DNA from: Psychrosphaera haliotis
GTDB lineage: Bacteria; Pseudomonadota; Gammaproteobacteria; Enterobacterales; Alteromonadaceae
Assembly (NCBI RefSeq): GCF_039523615.1
Contig: NZ_BAAAFQ010000001.1
Coordinates: forward strand, 124,001 to 188,000
Direction: 5' to 3'
Length of the DNA: 64,000 bases
Shown here: positions 17,260 to 26,275 of the stretch, one piece after another
Numbering within the stretch: the stretch's first letter is position 1
How the letters are laid out: the number at the start of each line of letters is the position of its first letter
Program-made: the position numbers and the translations under genes
Notes under the pieces: generated by a model
What the model was told of the DNA's origin: nothing
What the model saw: the letters and a program-made list of their open reading frames with translations, nothing else
Database searches by the model: none

Positions 17260-19809
17260 TTGAAGAGTTTCAACAAATATTTATTAACGATTATATTTTT
17301 ATCACCTATTGTCGCGTTTTTAATAACGACGACTCAATCGTTTAATAAACTTGATAGTTTGCAAATAGGAGACAGTGAGTTAACAACTTCTATTACTAAG
17401 TCTTATTATGTAGATGAGGGACAAGGGGCGTTTTTAGATCAACAACTTAAAGAGTTAAGCTTATTCGATTTACCTTACAAGGACTTTACTGGCACCTTAA
17501 ATTGGGGATTTGACAATAGAACGTTTTATTACAAATACGAAATAGAAAACCTATCAAAAGAGGCAAGAAGCTATGTTGTCCATTTTGACAATCCTACAAT
17601 AGATAGGTTAAGCGTTTTTGAGGTGACCAACGTACAAAATGTATTACTGGCAGAGTTTGGTGATACCGCTAAAAATGTAAGTCAGAGTAATAAAGCCATG
17701 CCATCCGTTATAGTTGGAGTTCCTTCTGGGCAAACTAAAACACTGGTTTTTGTATCCAAAACGACAGGCGCTGCTTTTTTACCTGTACTTATTTTCCTAT
17801 CCGACAGCTTCTCAGAGTATCAACAGTTCATATATTTAATTTGGGGAGCGTTTATCGGTATTTCCGTACTTATGTCGCTTTACAATTTAATCCTTTTTGC
17901 TGGTGCCAATGAACGAATATATTTGTATTACATTGGGTACGTGTGTTTTTTCCTTGTGCAGCTTGGTGCATTGCATGGTTTTAACGCTTATATAATTGGT
18001 GGTGAGTTAAATCAATGGTTATCAAAAAACATAAATGTTCTCAGTTGTTTTGTCAGTTTTTTCTCGGTTAAATTGGCATTACGATTTTTAAAGCTAGATC
18101 ACCTAAAGGATTATATATGGGTGAAAGTAGCAAATATCTATAGTTACACCTTGGCGTTTTTTGCTTTTGTATTCATTTTTTTAGAAGAGTCTACGGCAGC
18201 TTCTATATTTTTCTTCTTGTTAATTGCTGCTTATACAATCGCAATTGCGTTGATGCTTTATAAATTTAAAGAGCGTATTAAGTGGACTAAGTACTATATT
18301 ATTTCGTGGGTGCCGCTATTTGTTGGTGCTGGTTTAGGCTCCTTAATGTTTGCGGGCGTGTCAGAGTATAGTTTTTGGAATCGTCACGCTTCACTAATGG
18401 GCGTGCTAACCGAAATGGTTTTAATATCTATGGCTTTGGCGGAGCGATTAAGGAACAGTGAAGCAGAACGTCTATATCAAGCATCCCATGAACCTTACTA
18501 CAAGTTACCAAATGTAAACTTATTGGAGCAGAAAGGGCTCGAGCTAAGCACAAATAATACAAACTTTGATTTTTCTATCGTTTCTGTGTCTATCAACAAC
18601 TATGAATCATTAGAATCGTACATTCCAAAAGATAGACTAAAGGAAGTTGTTTATAAATTCTTAACCGATATCGAACAAAGGTTAAGTTTAGATCTACAGC
18701 TAGTGGATTTTGACTCCGATTCTTATTTGCCAAATGTGGCCATGCTAAATGACGGCGTGTTTAGCTTTTTAGTCTCAAGTAGTGACCAAATGCTTTTGAG
18801 TAGTGCCCTAAAAAAAGTGTCAGAGCGTCAGCCTATAAAAATGGAAATACCAGAGTTACCCCTACAGTTAAACTTCGTTGTTGGTGCCTCATCATTTATT
18901 GATAGTCCCTACGGAGTAACTGACGTTATTTATAAGGCGCAGTTAGCTGTTGAACAAGCTAAGGAATTAAACAAAAACGTATGGATATTTAGTCAATCGG
19001 AACCAGAAGCTAATAATAGAAAATTTAGAATGGCCAGCGATATCAAGTTGGCAATGCGAAGTGGAGAAATGTTTGTTAAGTATCAACCTCAGTTTGATAT
19101 TGATAGTGGTGAGATAGTTACTTTTGAAGCGTTACTAAGATGGAGACATCCCGAATTAGGAGATTTAAACCCTTTAGAAGTAATAACTGTTGCAGAAGAC
19201 ACAGGGCTCATTGAAGAAGTTACTATTTGGCTAATAGAAGCTTCATGCCGTAACTTCTCACGTTTTTACAGCGCTGAGAAAAACAGTGAGCTTTGTATTG
19301 CTATTAATATGTCGACACAGGTTATTCTATCGCCTTCTTTCTCGCAACGGGTCATGGATATTATTGAAACCCATAAACTTAAAGCGAGTCAGTTTTTACT
19401 GGAAATTACAGAAAGGTCATTCAAGTCTGATTCGCAACAATTAGAACATAAAATTCGAAAGCTAAGGGCTTTGGGTTTTAAAATTGCTATTGACGATTTT
19501 GGTACAGGCTCAGCATCATTAACATATCTCAATAAAGGAATATTTAACGCCTTAAAAATTCCAAAAAAATTCATTCAATCTATGCCTGGGAATGAGCGCA
19601 GCCAAAGCATTGTTAGATCTTGTATATCTTTGGCAAACCAACTAGAGATGGATGTCGTTGCTGAAGGTGTAGAACGAGAGATTGAACTGGATTTATTGAA
19701 AACGATGGATTGTAAAAGTGCACAGGGATTTTTGTTGTCCTATCCGCTTACCGTAGAGGAAATAGAAGATCAAATTGAAAAAGGCTGGAAGTTAAACGGA
19801 GTTGATTAA
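17260..19809 (+). CDS. Membrane sensor with degenerate GGDEF and EAL domains, c-di-GMP phosphodiesterase
   Basis: An 849-residue signalling protein: N-terminal membrane segment, periplasmic 7TMR-DISM sensory domain (about 45-180), a seven-helix membrane block (about 190-405), a GGDEF-like domain (about 415-580) and EAL (about 600-845). The GGDEF site reads NDGVF, so cyclase activity is not expected. The EAL residues look complete: Glu623 in FEALLRW, Asn in INMST, EITERS, Asp745-Asp746 in DDFGTG, Lys in LKIPKKF, AEGVE and SAQGF, so it probably degrades c-di-GMP. The start is TTG at 17260 with AGGA 8 bases before. The ligand of the sensor domain is unknown. Confidence 0.92.
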   Translation: MKSFNKYLLTIIFLSPIVAFLITTTQSFNKLDSLQIGDSELTTSITKSYYVDEGQGAFLDQQLKELSLFDLPYKDFTGTLNWGFDNRTFYYKYEIENLSKEARSYVVHFDNPTIDRLSVFEVTNVQNVLLAEFGDTAKNVSQSNKAMPSVIVGVPSGQTKTLVFVSKTTGAAFLPVLIFLSDSFSEYQQFIYLIWGAFIGISVLMSLYNLILFAGANERIYLYYIGYVCFFLVQLGALHGFNAYIIGGELNQWLSKNINVLSCFVSFFSVKLALRFLKLDHLKDYIWVKVANIYSYTLAFFAFVFIFLEESTAASIFFFLLIAAYTIAIALMLYKFKERIKWTKYYIISWVPLFVGAGLGSLMFAGVSEYSFWNRHASLMGVLTEMVLISMALAERLRNSEAERLYQASHEPYYKLPNVNLLEQKGLELSTNNTNFDFSIVSVSINNYESLESYIPKDRLKEVVYKFLTDIEQRLSLDLQLVDFDSDSYLPNVAMLNDGVFSFLVSSSDQMLLSSALKKVSERQPIKMEIPELPLQLNFVVGASSFIDSPYGVTDVIYKAQLAVEQAKELNKNVWIFSQSEPEANNRKFRMASDIKLAMRSGEMFVKYQPQFDIDSGEIVTFEALLRWRHPELGDLNPLEVITVAEDTGLIEEVTIWLIEASCRNFSRFYSAEKNSELCIAINMSTQVILSPSFSQRVMDIIETHKLKASQFLLEITERSFKSDSQQLEHKIRKLRALGFKIAIDDFGTGSASLTYLNKGIFNALKIPKKFIQSMPGNERSQSIVRSCISLANQLEMDVVAEGVEREIELDLLKTMDCKSAQGFLLSYPLTVEEIEDQIEKGWKLNGVD

Positions 19810-19826
19810 TTATCGGTAATATTAGT

Positions 19827-20570
19827 TCAATCAATTGGTAATTTTAGATTAGTGAACTCTTCTTTAAGTTGCTTAATTATAGAGGGGTCTGTTCCTAAAC
19901 TGGCAGCTAAATAAAACTCTTCAGATAGCTCCTTGAAGGTATAAATCGTTTTGAAATCTGATGATTCACATCCGGTTTTTTTACAATAATACTGAACGAT
20001 ATGACGATTAGCAGGAATAGCATCAATCCTGTGTCTTTCTAACATTTTCATAGTAGAAACGGAACTAACGATCTCTACTAACTCTCGTTCAAATTCAAAT
20101 CCATTCTTGCTTAAAAAGTTAGCTACGGCGTCCTGGCGCTTAACCCCAATTTGAATATTCGACAAGTCTTCTAAATCGTCTACTGGTTTAATATCGGCGT
20201 CTTTAAGTGAAATGAGCCGCGTAGTAACGTGTGCAACTTTACCAATCCAGATAAATTTATCTTCTCTTTCAGGTGTTCTTATTAGAGAGAAGATTAACGT
20301 ATTGGGCTGATTTAATGCAATTTCATAAGCTCTAGCCCATGGCATTACGTCAACTTTACTAGTGGGTAATACTATATCAATAAGCTCAGAGACTTCTTTT
20401 CCTACTGAGCCTCCAATTAAATCATTATTGCGACTAATTTGATAAGGCGGAAAATGATCGGTCACTATTCGAATGAACCCGTCGTTGGATTTTGCCGGCA
20501 CCTGAAGGCTAAAAACAATTAGTAGTGACAACAATAAACTTGAAGCATTAGACAAAATAGTGGAATCCAT
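19827..20570 (-). CDS. Periplasmic solute-binding protein, family 3
   Basis: A 247-residue secreted protein with a signal peptide (hydrophobic 10-24, likely cleavage after AKS) and the bi-lobed SBP_bac_3 fold: IRIVTDHFPPYQI at the start of the mature part, FSLIRTPEREDKFIWIG, IQIGVKRQDAVANFL and a C-terminal helix. The family binds amino acids or related small solutes. No ABC permease or ATPase genes adjoin it, so it is an orphan; such orphans in Alteromonadales are common and may act in sensing. Convergent with the EAL gene, 17 bases apart. Ligand not predictable. Confidence 0.85.
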   Translation of the reverse strand: MDSTILSNASSLLLSLLIVFSLQVPAKSNDGFIRIVTDHFPPYQISRNNDLIGGSVGKEVSELIDIVLPTSKVDVMPWARAYEIALNQPNTLIFSLIRTPEREDKFIWIGKVAHVTTRLISLKDADIKPVDDLEDLSNIQIGVKRQDAVANFLSKNGFEFERELVEIVSSVSTMKMLERHRIDAIPANRHIVQYYCKKTGCESSDFKTIYTFKELSEEFYLAASLGTDPSIIKQLKEEFTNLKLPID

Positions 20571-20660
20571 AAAAATAACTATCTTTAATTAATAGCGCGT
20601 GATCGTTATTCTTGCAAAAAATAGGTAGTGCATAAGCTATTAACGTAATCAGGAAAACTA

Positions 20661-21542
20661 TTGAAAAATCAATTTCGAGCTCTTCAATTTGCCATTGTGG
20701 CCGTTTTGCTTTGGTCAACGGTAGCCACCGCATTTAAAATTTCATTGGCTGGCATGACGCCAATACAGCTTTTATCAGTAGCCAGTATTTCTTCGTTTAT
20801 TGCTTTATTCTCTGTTGTAATTTTTACTGGGCGTATCGTTACTTTTAAAATAACACTGAGGAAAAAGTGGAAGTCCTTTGTCTTCTTTTCCTTATTAAAC
20901 CCAGTTGCATACTACTTAGTATTGTTCTCCGCTTATGATCGATTACCTGCTTCTCAAGCACAATCGTTAAATTACACTTGGGCCATTGCACTTACTGTTT
21001 TGAGTGCCGTTTTTTTGGGGCAGACGATTAGAAGGCGAGATTGGGTTGCTTGTTTCCTAGGCTATTTTGGGGTTTTTATTATAGCGACGAGTGGCAACAT
21101 ATTTAACTTAGAGTTTGAAGATTCTCTTGGCGTAGGTCTTGCGCTACTATCTACTTTTTTATGGGCAACGTACTGGATTTTGAATACAAAAATGAAAGCG
21201 GATCCTATCGTATCAGTGTGTTTGTGTTTCTTTTTTGGTTCGTTGTGGTTGTTACCCGGCGCAATTTACTTTGGTGGCTTTAGCGGAATCACGCAATCTG
21301 CTCTGTTTGGCGCAGTTTATGTTGGCTTGTTTGAAATGGGGATAACGTTTGTGTTTTGGTTAATGGCAATGCGTTACGCCACCAATACGTCATTAATTAG
21401 TAACCTAATCTTTGTATCGCCATTCATATCATTACTACTTTTGCACTTTGTTATTGGCGAAGAGATATTCGCATCAACAATAATTGGTTTGGCAGTCATC
21501 ATTTTAGGCTTGTTGGTACAGAATCTGAACTATAGAAAGTGA
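20661..21542 (+). CDS. EamA/DMT family transporter
   Basis: A 293-residue inner-membrane protein with ten hydrophobic helices in two EamA repeats of about 140 residues, for example FAIVAVLLWSTVATAFKISL in the first and GVGLALLSTFLWATYWILNT in the second. The family exports metabolites, amino acids or drugs; the substrate is not predictable. The start is TTG at 20661, directly preceded by AGGA at 5-base spacing. Its stop codon lies one base from the 3' end of the convergent tRNA-Val gene. Confidence 0.9.
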   Translation: MKNQFRALQFAIVAVLLWSTVATAFKISLAGMTPIQLLSVASISSFIALFSVVIFTGRIVTFKITLRKKWKSFVFFSLLNPVAYYLVLFSAYDRLPASQAQSLNYTWAIALTVLSAVFLGQTIRRRDWVACFLGYFGVFIIATSGNIFNLEFEDSLGVGLALLSTFLWATYWILNTKMKADPIVSVCLCFFFGSLWLLPGAIYFGGFSGITQSALFGAVYVGLFEMGITFVFWLMAMRYATNTSLISNLIFVSPFISLLLLHFVIGEEIFASTIIGLAVIILGLLVQNLNYRK

Positions 21543-21543
21543 T

Positions 21544-21620
21544 TGGTACAACCGAGTGGATTCGAACCACCGACCCCCACCATGTCAAGGTGGTGCTCTA
21601 ACCAGCTGAGCTACGGTTGT
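21544..21620 (-). tRNA. tRNA-Val (anticodon GAC)
   Basis: The complement folds as a cloverleaf: acceptor ACAACCG pairs with CGGTTGT, D arm GCTC...GAGC, anticodon stem CCACC/GGTGG with loop TTGACAT (anticodon GAC), T arm with GGTTCGAATCC, discriminator A and encoded CCA. The loop position separates it from tRNA-Asp (GTC). Confidence 0.95.
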
Positions 21621-21766
21621 ATAACACGAGTATCGCGAAGAGGTTGTATGCTAAACAACGGGCTTTTAAAGTGCAAGCCGTTTTATCATAATTTTGATTC
21701 AACTGATTAATTTCCCAACAAAACCTGAACTTAAGGCCTCTATCGTAAGTATTCTAGAGAAAGGTG

Positions 21767-21796
21767 TTGGGCTCATTGGCCAATTTTTTATATAGT
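21767..21796 (+). promoter_or_regulatory. Candidate promoter of the riboflavin synthase gene
   Basis: TTGGGC (21767-21772) and TATAGT (21791-21796) are 18 bases apart, 28 bases before the ATG. The leader is too short for an FMN riboswitch, and none of its conserved segments is visible in the gap. Confidence 0.5.
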
Positions 21797-21823
21797 AGCG
21801 GTTCTAAAGTTGAGGGCTAATTA

Positions 21824-22459
21824 ATGTTTACAGGTATTGTGCAAACAAAAGCAACGGTTATCGGTATTACCGGTCACGACGCATTTAAGACAATTTGCTT
21901 GTCGGTAGGAAATGAATATTTAGAAAGACTTACAATAGGGGCGAGTATCGCAATTAACGGTGTTTGCCTAACTGTAACTAAGTTTGAAAGCCGGTTGTCT
22001 GACGTGGTTGGGCAAGTGTTTTTTGATGTAATTGATGAAACGCTCGATGTAACTAACTTGAAGTCTATAAAGCAGGGCGACCAAGTTAACTTTGAACGAA
22101 GTGTTACTTTTGGTACTGAAATTGGTGGTCATATTGTATCTGGCCATATTCACGCTACGGCGATTTTAGAAAAGGTTGAGCGAAGCCCTGATAATGTAAA
22201 AATGACGTTAACTATTGACCCACAATGGATGAAGTACATTCTTCACAAAGGGTTTGTTGGCATTAACGGCTGTAGCCTAACAGTTGGCGATGTTAGCTCA
22301 GATAGTTTTGCACTGCACCTCATTCCAGAGACGTTGCAAATTACCAACTTGGGTAATTACGAAGAGGGCGATCAGTTAAATATTGAAGTTGATCAACAAA
22401 CATATACAACGGTTCAAACAGTTGAGCGTTACTTAAAATCACAAAGTCGTTTTAACTAG
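21824..22459 (+). CDS. ribE: Riboflavin synthase alpha chain
   Basis: A 211-residue enzyme made of two lumazine-binding barrels. It converts two 6,7-dimethyl-8-ribityllumazine molecules to riboflavin and a pyrimidine. The signature MFTGIVQ opens the protein; the first repeat carries INGVCLTV and the second INGCSLTVG, with GGHIVSGHIH between them, all as in active synthases. Length matches E. coli RibE (213). GAGGG precedes the ATG at 21824. It stands alone; the rest of the riboflavin pathway is not in the window, and this could be a second copy. Confidence 0.93.
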   Translation: MFTGIVQTKATVIGITGHDAFKTICLSVGNEYLERLTIGASIAINGVCLTVTKFESRLSDVVGQVFFDVIDETLDVTNLKSIKQGDQVNFERSVTFGTEIGGHIVSGHIHATAILEKVERSPDNVKMTLTIDPQWMKYILHKGFVGINGCSLTVGDVSSDSFALHLIPETLQITNLGNYEEGDQLNIEVDQQTYTTVQTVERYLKSQSRFN

Positions 22460-22506
22460 TCACTTTACCTAGTCGATTTAATTAGTGAAGCTGTAACCGT
22501 TTTTGA

Positions 22507-22707
22507 CTAGTAGATTTGTTCGTCATCGGCATCTACTTTCAATTCTACCTTTTGCCTCAGTTCGTCAATGTGGGTATTTAAGTGAATTGCGTTGCAACAA
22601 GCCGAACAGTCTTCGTAGTAGTCTTGATCACCATTTGACATATCAAATTGAAAACTAACGTGGTGCCCACAGTGTGGGCATTCTATGGTTTTAGAAAATG
22701 TATCCAT
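22507..22707 (-). CDS. CPXCG motif-containing small cysteine-rich protein
   Basis: A 66-residue protein opening with the zinc-knuckle-like CPHCG (residues 10-14) and a second cysteine group DCSACCNAI, followed by an acidic tail. This is the pattern of the Cys_rich_CPXG family, small proteins of unknown function presumed to bind zinc. Downstream of the SDR gene on the same strand, 15 bases apart, so probably cotranscribed with it. No experimental role is known to me. Confidence 0.88.
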   Translation of the reverse strand: MDTFSKTIECPHCGHHVSFQFDMSNGDQDYYEDCSACCNAIHLNTHIDELRQKVELKVDADDEQIY

Positions 22708-22722
22708 AAGCCTTCCTCAATA

Positions 22723-23472
22723 TTAGGCTTTACTTCCCCCATTTATGCTTCTGCCGCCATCCACTGCCAAAATCTGTCCTGTTACATACGTAGCTTTGCT
22801 CATATACAAAATAGCTTCCGCTATATCTTCGGGAGAACCTAACCTAGCTAAACCTATCTCACTGAGAACTTGTTTTTTGTCTTGTTCCGATAGGTCGTTT
22901 TCGTGCCAAAGTATCGCACCTGGTGCAATACCATTTACTCTAATATTAGGCGCTAATTCTCGAGAAAGCGATTTTGTTAGCATGACTAATCCTGCTTTAG
23001 CCATACAGTAAACTGGATAATCCTTTAACGGACGATCAGCATGTATATCTACCATATTGACAACATTACCTTTATTTTTGGTTAATTCAGGTAATAGGTT
23101 TTTAATTAAGAAAAAGGGCGCTTTAAGATTAGTACCCATTAAGTCGTCCCAAACGTCTTCATTTACATCGTTTACGGGGGTTGGGTAAAATGAAGATGCA
23201 TTATTTACTAACATATCAATACGACCAAATGCGGCCGTCGCACCATCGGCTAAAGACTGAAGCTCGTCTAATTTAGTAATATCTGCTTTGACACGTTTTG
23301 CAGAGTTTGAGCGAATCGCATTTAGTTCTGAAACAAATGCATCAGCTTCGTCGGTAGAGTGGTTACAATGGACAACAATGTTATAGCCATTTTGATGTAA
23401 AAGAGTCGCGGTTTGTTTACCGATTCTTTTTGCAGCTCCAGTTACTAAAACCGTAGGAGAGGTGGTTTTCAT
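22723..23472 (-). CDS. Short-chain dehydrogenase, pteridine reductase-like
   Basis: A 249-residue Rossmann-fold enzyme. The cofactor motif is TGAAKRIG, with Arg in the place typical of pteridine reductases (TGxxxRxG) and not the classic glycine; NNAS follows, and the catalytic pair is in YPVYCMAKAG (Tyr-x-x-x-Lys). An Asp in MVDIHADRP takes the position of the usual SDR Ser, again as in PTR1/FolM. The likely reaction is NADPH-dependent reduction of dihydropteridines or dihydrofolate. I use ATG 23472, preceded by GGAAAG, not the TTG at 23484. Confidence 0.85.
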   Translation of the reverse strand: MKTTSPTVLVTGAAKRIGKQTATLLHQNGYNIVVHCNHSTDEADAFVSELNAIRSNSAKRVKADITKLDELQSLADGATAAFGRIDMLVNNASSFYPTPVNDVNEDVWDDLMGTNLKAPFFLIKNLLPELTKNKGNVVNMVDIHADRPLKDYPVYCMAKAGLVMLTKSLSRELAPNIRVNGIAPGAILWHENDLSEQDKKQVLSEIGLARLGSPEDIAEAILYMSKATYVTGQILAVDGGRSINGGSKA

Positions 23473-23648
23473 TTGTCTTTCCAACTATAAAATTTAAAAA
23501 TAATGAGGCTAGTACGTAATAAATCTAAAATAAGCCTAAATATATTCGTTATTGCGCTTACGTTGCTTGAGATCTAGCTTAAGATAAAATAACATTCGCT
23601 TCAGACAAATGTCGAATTCTCGGCCCAGTTTAAATGGATTGTAACCGT

Positions 23649-23678
23649 TTAACACGCCAAAACTTTAAAATTTATACT
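23649..23678 (+). promoter_or_regulatory. Candidate promoter of the thrS operon
   Basis: TTAACA (23649-23654) and TATACT (23673-23678) are spaced by 18 bases, 47 bases before the thrS ATG. If correct, the thrS leader is only about 40 bases, too short for the multi-domain tRNA-mimic operator of E. coli thrS. Confidence 0.45.
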
Positions 23679-23725
23679 GTATATGCGACGCATTGTAGGC
23701 GCCGCCACTGTACTAAGGAAATAAA

Positions 23726-25636
23726 ATGCCTGTTATTACTCTTCCTGACGGTAGTCAACGCTCGTTTGATAATGCTGTTTCTGTTCTTGATGTTGCTGGT
23801 GACATTGGCCCTGGTTTAGCAAAAGCGACCATAGCTGGTGTTGTTGATGGCAACCGCGTTGATGCAAAAGACCTAATTACCGAAGATGCTAAATTGCAAA
23901 TCATCACTGCCAAAGACGATGATGGATTAGAAATTATTCGTCACTCTTGTGCGCACTTATTAGGACATGCGATTAAGCAATTGTTCCCAGATGTAAAAAT
24001 GGCAATTGGTCCTACTATTGATAACGGCTTTTATTATGATGTAGACCTAGATCACTCTTTGTCTCAAGACGATATTGCTGCTATTGAAAAGCGTATGCTT
24101 GAATTAGCAAAAACGAATTATGAAGTTGTTAAGAAAACCGTTTCTTGGCAAGAAGCTCGTGACGCTTTTGAAGCGCGTGGCGAGACTTACAAATTACAAA
24201 TCTTAGATGAAAATATTGATAAGTCTGACAAACCAGGTTTATATCATCACGAAGAATATATCGACATGTGTCGTGGTCCTCACGTTCCAAATATGAAGTT
24301 TTGCCAACACTTTAAACTGATGAAAGTGGCTGGTGCATATTGGCGCGGTAACTCTGATAACAAAATGTTACAGCGTGTTTACGGCACAGCATGGGCAGAC
24401 AAAAAACAACTTAAAGGTTATTTAAAGCGTTTGGAAGAAGCAGAGAAGCGTGATCACCGTAAAATTGGTAAAGCGTTAGATTTATTCCATTGGCAAGAAG
24501 AGGCGCCAGGCATGGTATTTTGGCATAACGATGGTTACGCTATTTATACTGAACTAGAGCGCTTTATACGTCGCAAGTTAACTGAATATAACTACGACGA
24601 AGTTAAAGGTCCATTAATGATGGATAGAAGCTTGTGGGAAAAATCAGGTCACTGGGACAAATACGCAGACAACATGTTTACGACAAGTTCTGAAAACCGT
24701 GAATATGCTATAAAGCCAATGAACTGCCCAGGCCACGTTCAAATATTTAACCAAGGCTTAAAGTCCTACCGTGACTTGCCATTACGTATGGCCGAGTTTG
24801 GCTGTTGTCACCGTAATGAGCCATCTGGTGCATTACACGGTTTAATGCGTGTTCGTGGCTTTACTCAAGACGACGCCCATATTTTCTGTACTGAAGAACA
24901 AATTCAAGAAGAAGTTATTGGCTGTATTCAAATGGTTTTTGATACTTATAAAACGTTTGGTTTTGAAAATGTGTCAATTAAACTTTCTACGCGTCCAGAA
25001 CAGCGCGTAGGCAGCGATGAAATTTGGGACAAAGCAGAAAAAGCATTGGCTGATGCGTTAGATGCAAATGAATTAGAGTATGACTTGCAGCCTGGTGAAG
25101 GTGCATTCTATGGTCCTAAAATTGAATTCACATTACATGACTGTTTAGGTCGTGCTTGGCAATGTGGTACGGTTCAAGTTGATTTCTCTATGCCAGGTCG
25201 TTTAGGTGCAACTTACGTTGGTGAAGACAACGAACGTAAAACACCAGTTATGATCCACAGAGCAATCTTAGGTTCGTTAGAACGATTTATTGGTATTTTG
25301 ATTGAAGAGTACGCAGGTCTTCTTCCAACATGGTTGGCCCCAAAACAGGTAGTAATTATGAATATTACCGATTCACAAGCCGAATATGTGAAAAAAGTGG
25401 AAGAAAAGTTGAAGCAAAGTGGAATTAGAGTCATTTCGGACTTGAGAAATGAGAAGATAGGCTTTAAAATCCGTGAGCACACTCTTAAGCGTATTCCGTT
25501 TATGTTGGTTGTTGGCGAAAAAGAGAAAGAATCAGCACAAGTTGCAGTTCGAACTCGAAAAGGTGACGATATGGGCTCAATGCCAATCGATGACTTTATC
25601 GCACAATTTAATGAAGTAGTGAGCAAATACGAATAA
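23726..25636 (+). CDS. thrS: Threonyl-tRNA synthetase
   Basis: A 636-residue class II aminoacyl-tRNA synthetase that charges tRNA-Thr. Order: N-terminal TGS domain (MPVITLPDGSQRSF), editing domain with HSCAHLLGHA and the Cys/His zinc pair in DMCRGPHVP, catalytic core with MNCPGHVQIF (zinc Cys), CHRNEPSGALHGLMRVRGFTQDDAH, and C-terminal anticodon-binding domain (VVIMNITDSQAEYV). Length is close to E. coli ThrS (642). AAGGAAAT precedes the ATG. It leads the thrS-infC-rpmI-rplT operon, as in most gammaproteobacteria. Confidence 0.98.
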   Translation: MPVITLPDGSQRSFDNAVSVLDVAGDIGPGLAKATIAGVVDGNRVDAKDLITEDAKLQIITAKDDDGLEIIRHSCAHLLGHAIKQLFPDVKMAIGPTIDNGFYYDVDLDHSLSQDDIAAIEKRMLELAKTNYEVVKKTVSWQEARDAFEARGETYKLQILDENIDKSDKPGLYHHEEYIDMCRGPHVPNMKFCQHFKLMKVAGAYWRGNSDNKMLQRVYGTAWADKKQLKGYLKRLEEAEKRDHRKIGKALDLFHWQEEAPGMVFWHNDGYAIYTELERFIRRKLTEYNYDEVKGPLMMDRSLWEKSGHWDKYADNMFTTSSENREYAIKPMNCPGHVQIFNQGLKSYRDLPLRMAEFGCCHRNEPSGALHGLMRVRGFTQDDAHIFCTEEQIQEEVIGCIQMVFDTYKTFGFENVSIKLSTRPEQRVGSDEIWDKAEKALADALDANELEYDLQPGEGAFYGPKIEFTLHDCLGRAWQCGTVQVDFSMPGRLGATYVGEDNERKTPVMIHRAILGSLERFIGILIEEYAGLLPTWLAPKQVVIMNITDSQAEYVKKVEEKLKQSGIRVISDLRNEKIGFKIREHTLKRIPFMLVVGEKEKESAQVAVRTRKGDDMGSMPIDDFIAQFNEVVSKYE

Positions 25637-25716
25637 TATTCGTAACTAATATCGAGCATCGCAATGAGTATAAAATTATAGAAAACGACTCGCGGTGCTT
25701 TATTTATAATTTTTTT

Positions 25717-25732
25717 GGAGGATTTTGCCATT
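25717..25732 (+). promoter_or_regulatory. Ribosome site and AUU start codon of infC
   Basis: GGAGG (25717-25721) is 8 bases before ATT (25730-25732), which opens the frame RAQNKRGQKA. In E. coli IF-3 discriminates against its own AUU start and so represses its synthesis; the same arrangement is visible here. Confidence 0.85.
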
Positions 25733-26275
25733 AGAGCGCAAAACAAACGTGGCCAAAAGGCTGCTCAAAACAGGTTAAATGAAGAAATTACCGTTCAAGA
25801 AGTTCGATTAGTCGGCGTTGAAGGTGAACCTTTAGGTGTTGTTTCTATTAAAGAAGCATTAGCAGCGTCAGTTGAAGCAGGGATGGATCTTGTAGAGATC
25901 AGTCCAAATGCTGAGCCACCTGTTTGTAAAGTTATGGACTACGGCAAATTCCTATACGAAAAGAGTAAAGCTCAAAAAGAGCAAAAGAAGAAGCAAAAAC
26001 AGATTCAGGTTAAGGAAATTAAATTCCGTCCTGGAACTGATGAAGGCGATTACCAGGTAAAACTACGCAACCTGCGTCGCTTCATTGAAGCTGGAGACAA
26101 GGCGAAAGTCACTATCCGCTTCCGTGGTCGAGAGATGGCTCATCAAGATATCGGACTAGATCTACTAAGACGTGTTAAAGCGGATTTAGAAGAAATTTCT
26201 ACGTGCGAATCTTTCCCTTCACGTGCTGAAGGTAGACAGATGATCATGGTACTCGCACCAACTAAGAGCAACTAA
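25730..26275 (+). CDS. infC: Translation initiation factor IF-3
   Basis: A 181-residue factor that keeps 30S subunits free and proofreads initiation codons. The N-terminal domain has NRLNEEITVQEVRL and DLVEISPNAEPPVCK, the lysine-rich linker KSKAQKEQKKKQKQ, and the C-terminal domain KEIKFRPGTDEGDYQ and FRGREMAHQDIG. The start is ATT at 25730; reading from TTG 25715 would take the Shine-Dalgarno sequence into the coding region, and the ATT start gives a length one residue from E. coli IF-3. Second gene of the operon, 93 bases after thrS. Confidence 0.97.
   Translation: MRAQNKRGQKAAQNRLNEEITVQEVRLVGVEGEPLGVVSIKEALAASVEAGMDLVEISPNAEPPVCKVMDYGKFLYEKSKAQKEQKKKQKQIQVKEIKFRPGTDEGDYQVKLRNLRRFIEAGDKAKVTIRFRGREMAHQDIGLDLLRRVKADLEEISTCESFPSRAEGRQMIMVLAPTKSN

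Noticed and set aside
21544..21620. Reading the tRNA as tRNA-Asp because GTC can be seen on the plus strand
   Set aside because: On the transcribed strand the loop is TTGACAT, which puts GAC at the anticodon: valine.
21621..21823. FMN riboswitch before riboflavin synthase
   Set aside because: The conserved RFN segments are not present, and a promoter lies too close to the ATG.
22455..22511. Inverted repeat ACTAGTCA / TGACTAGT around the ends of ribE and the CPXCG gene
   Set aside because: Eight-base arms 41 bases apart formed largely by two stop codons; no supporting terminator features.
25213..25746. 177-codon antisense ORF over the end of thrS and start of infC
   Set aside because: It is a shadow of two certain genes, and its protein has no family-like motifs or plausible start site.
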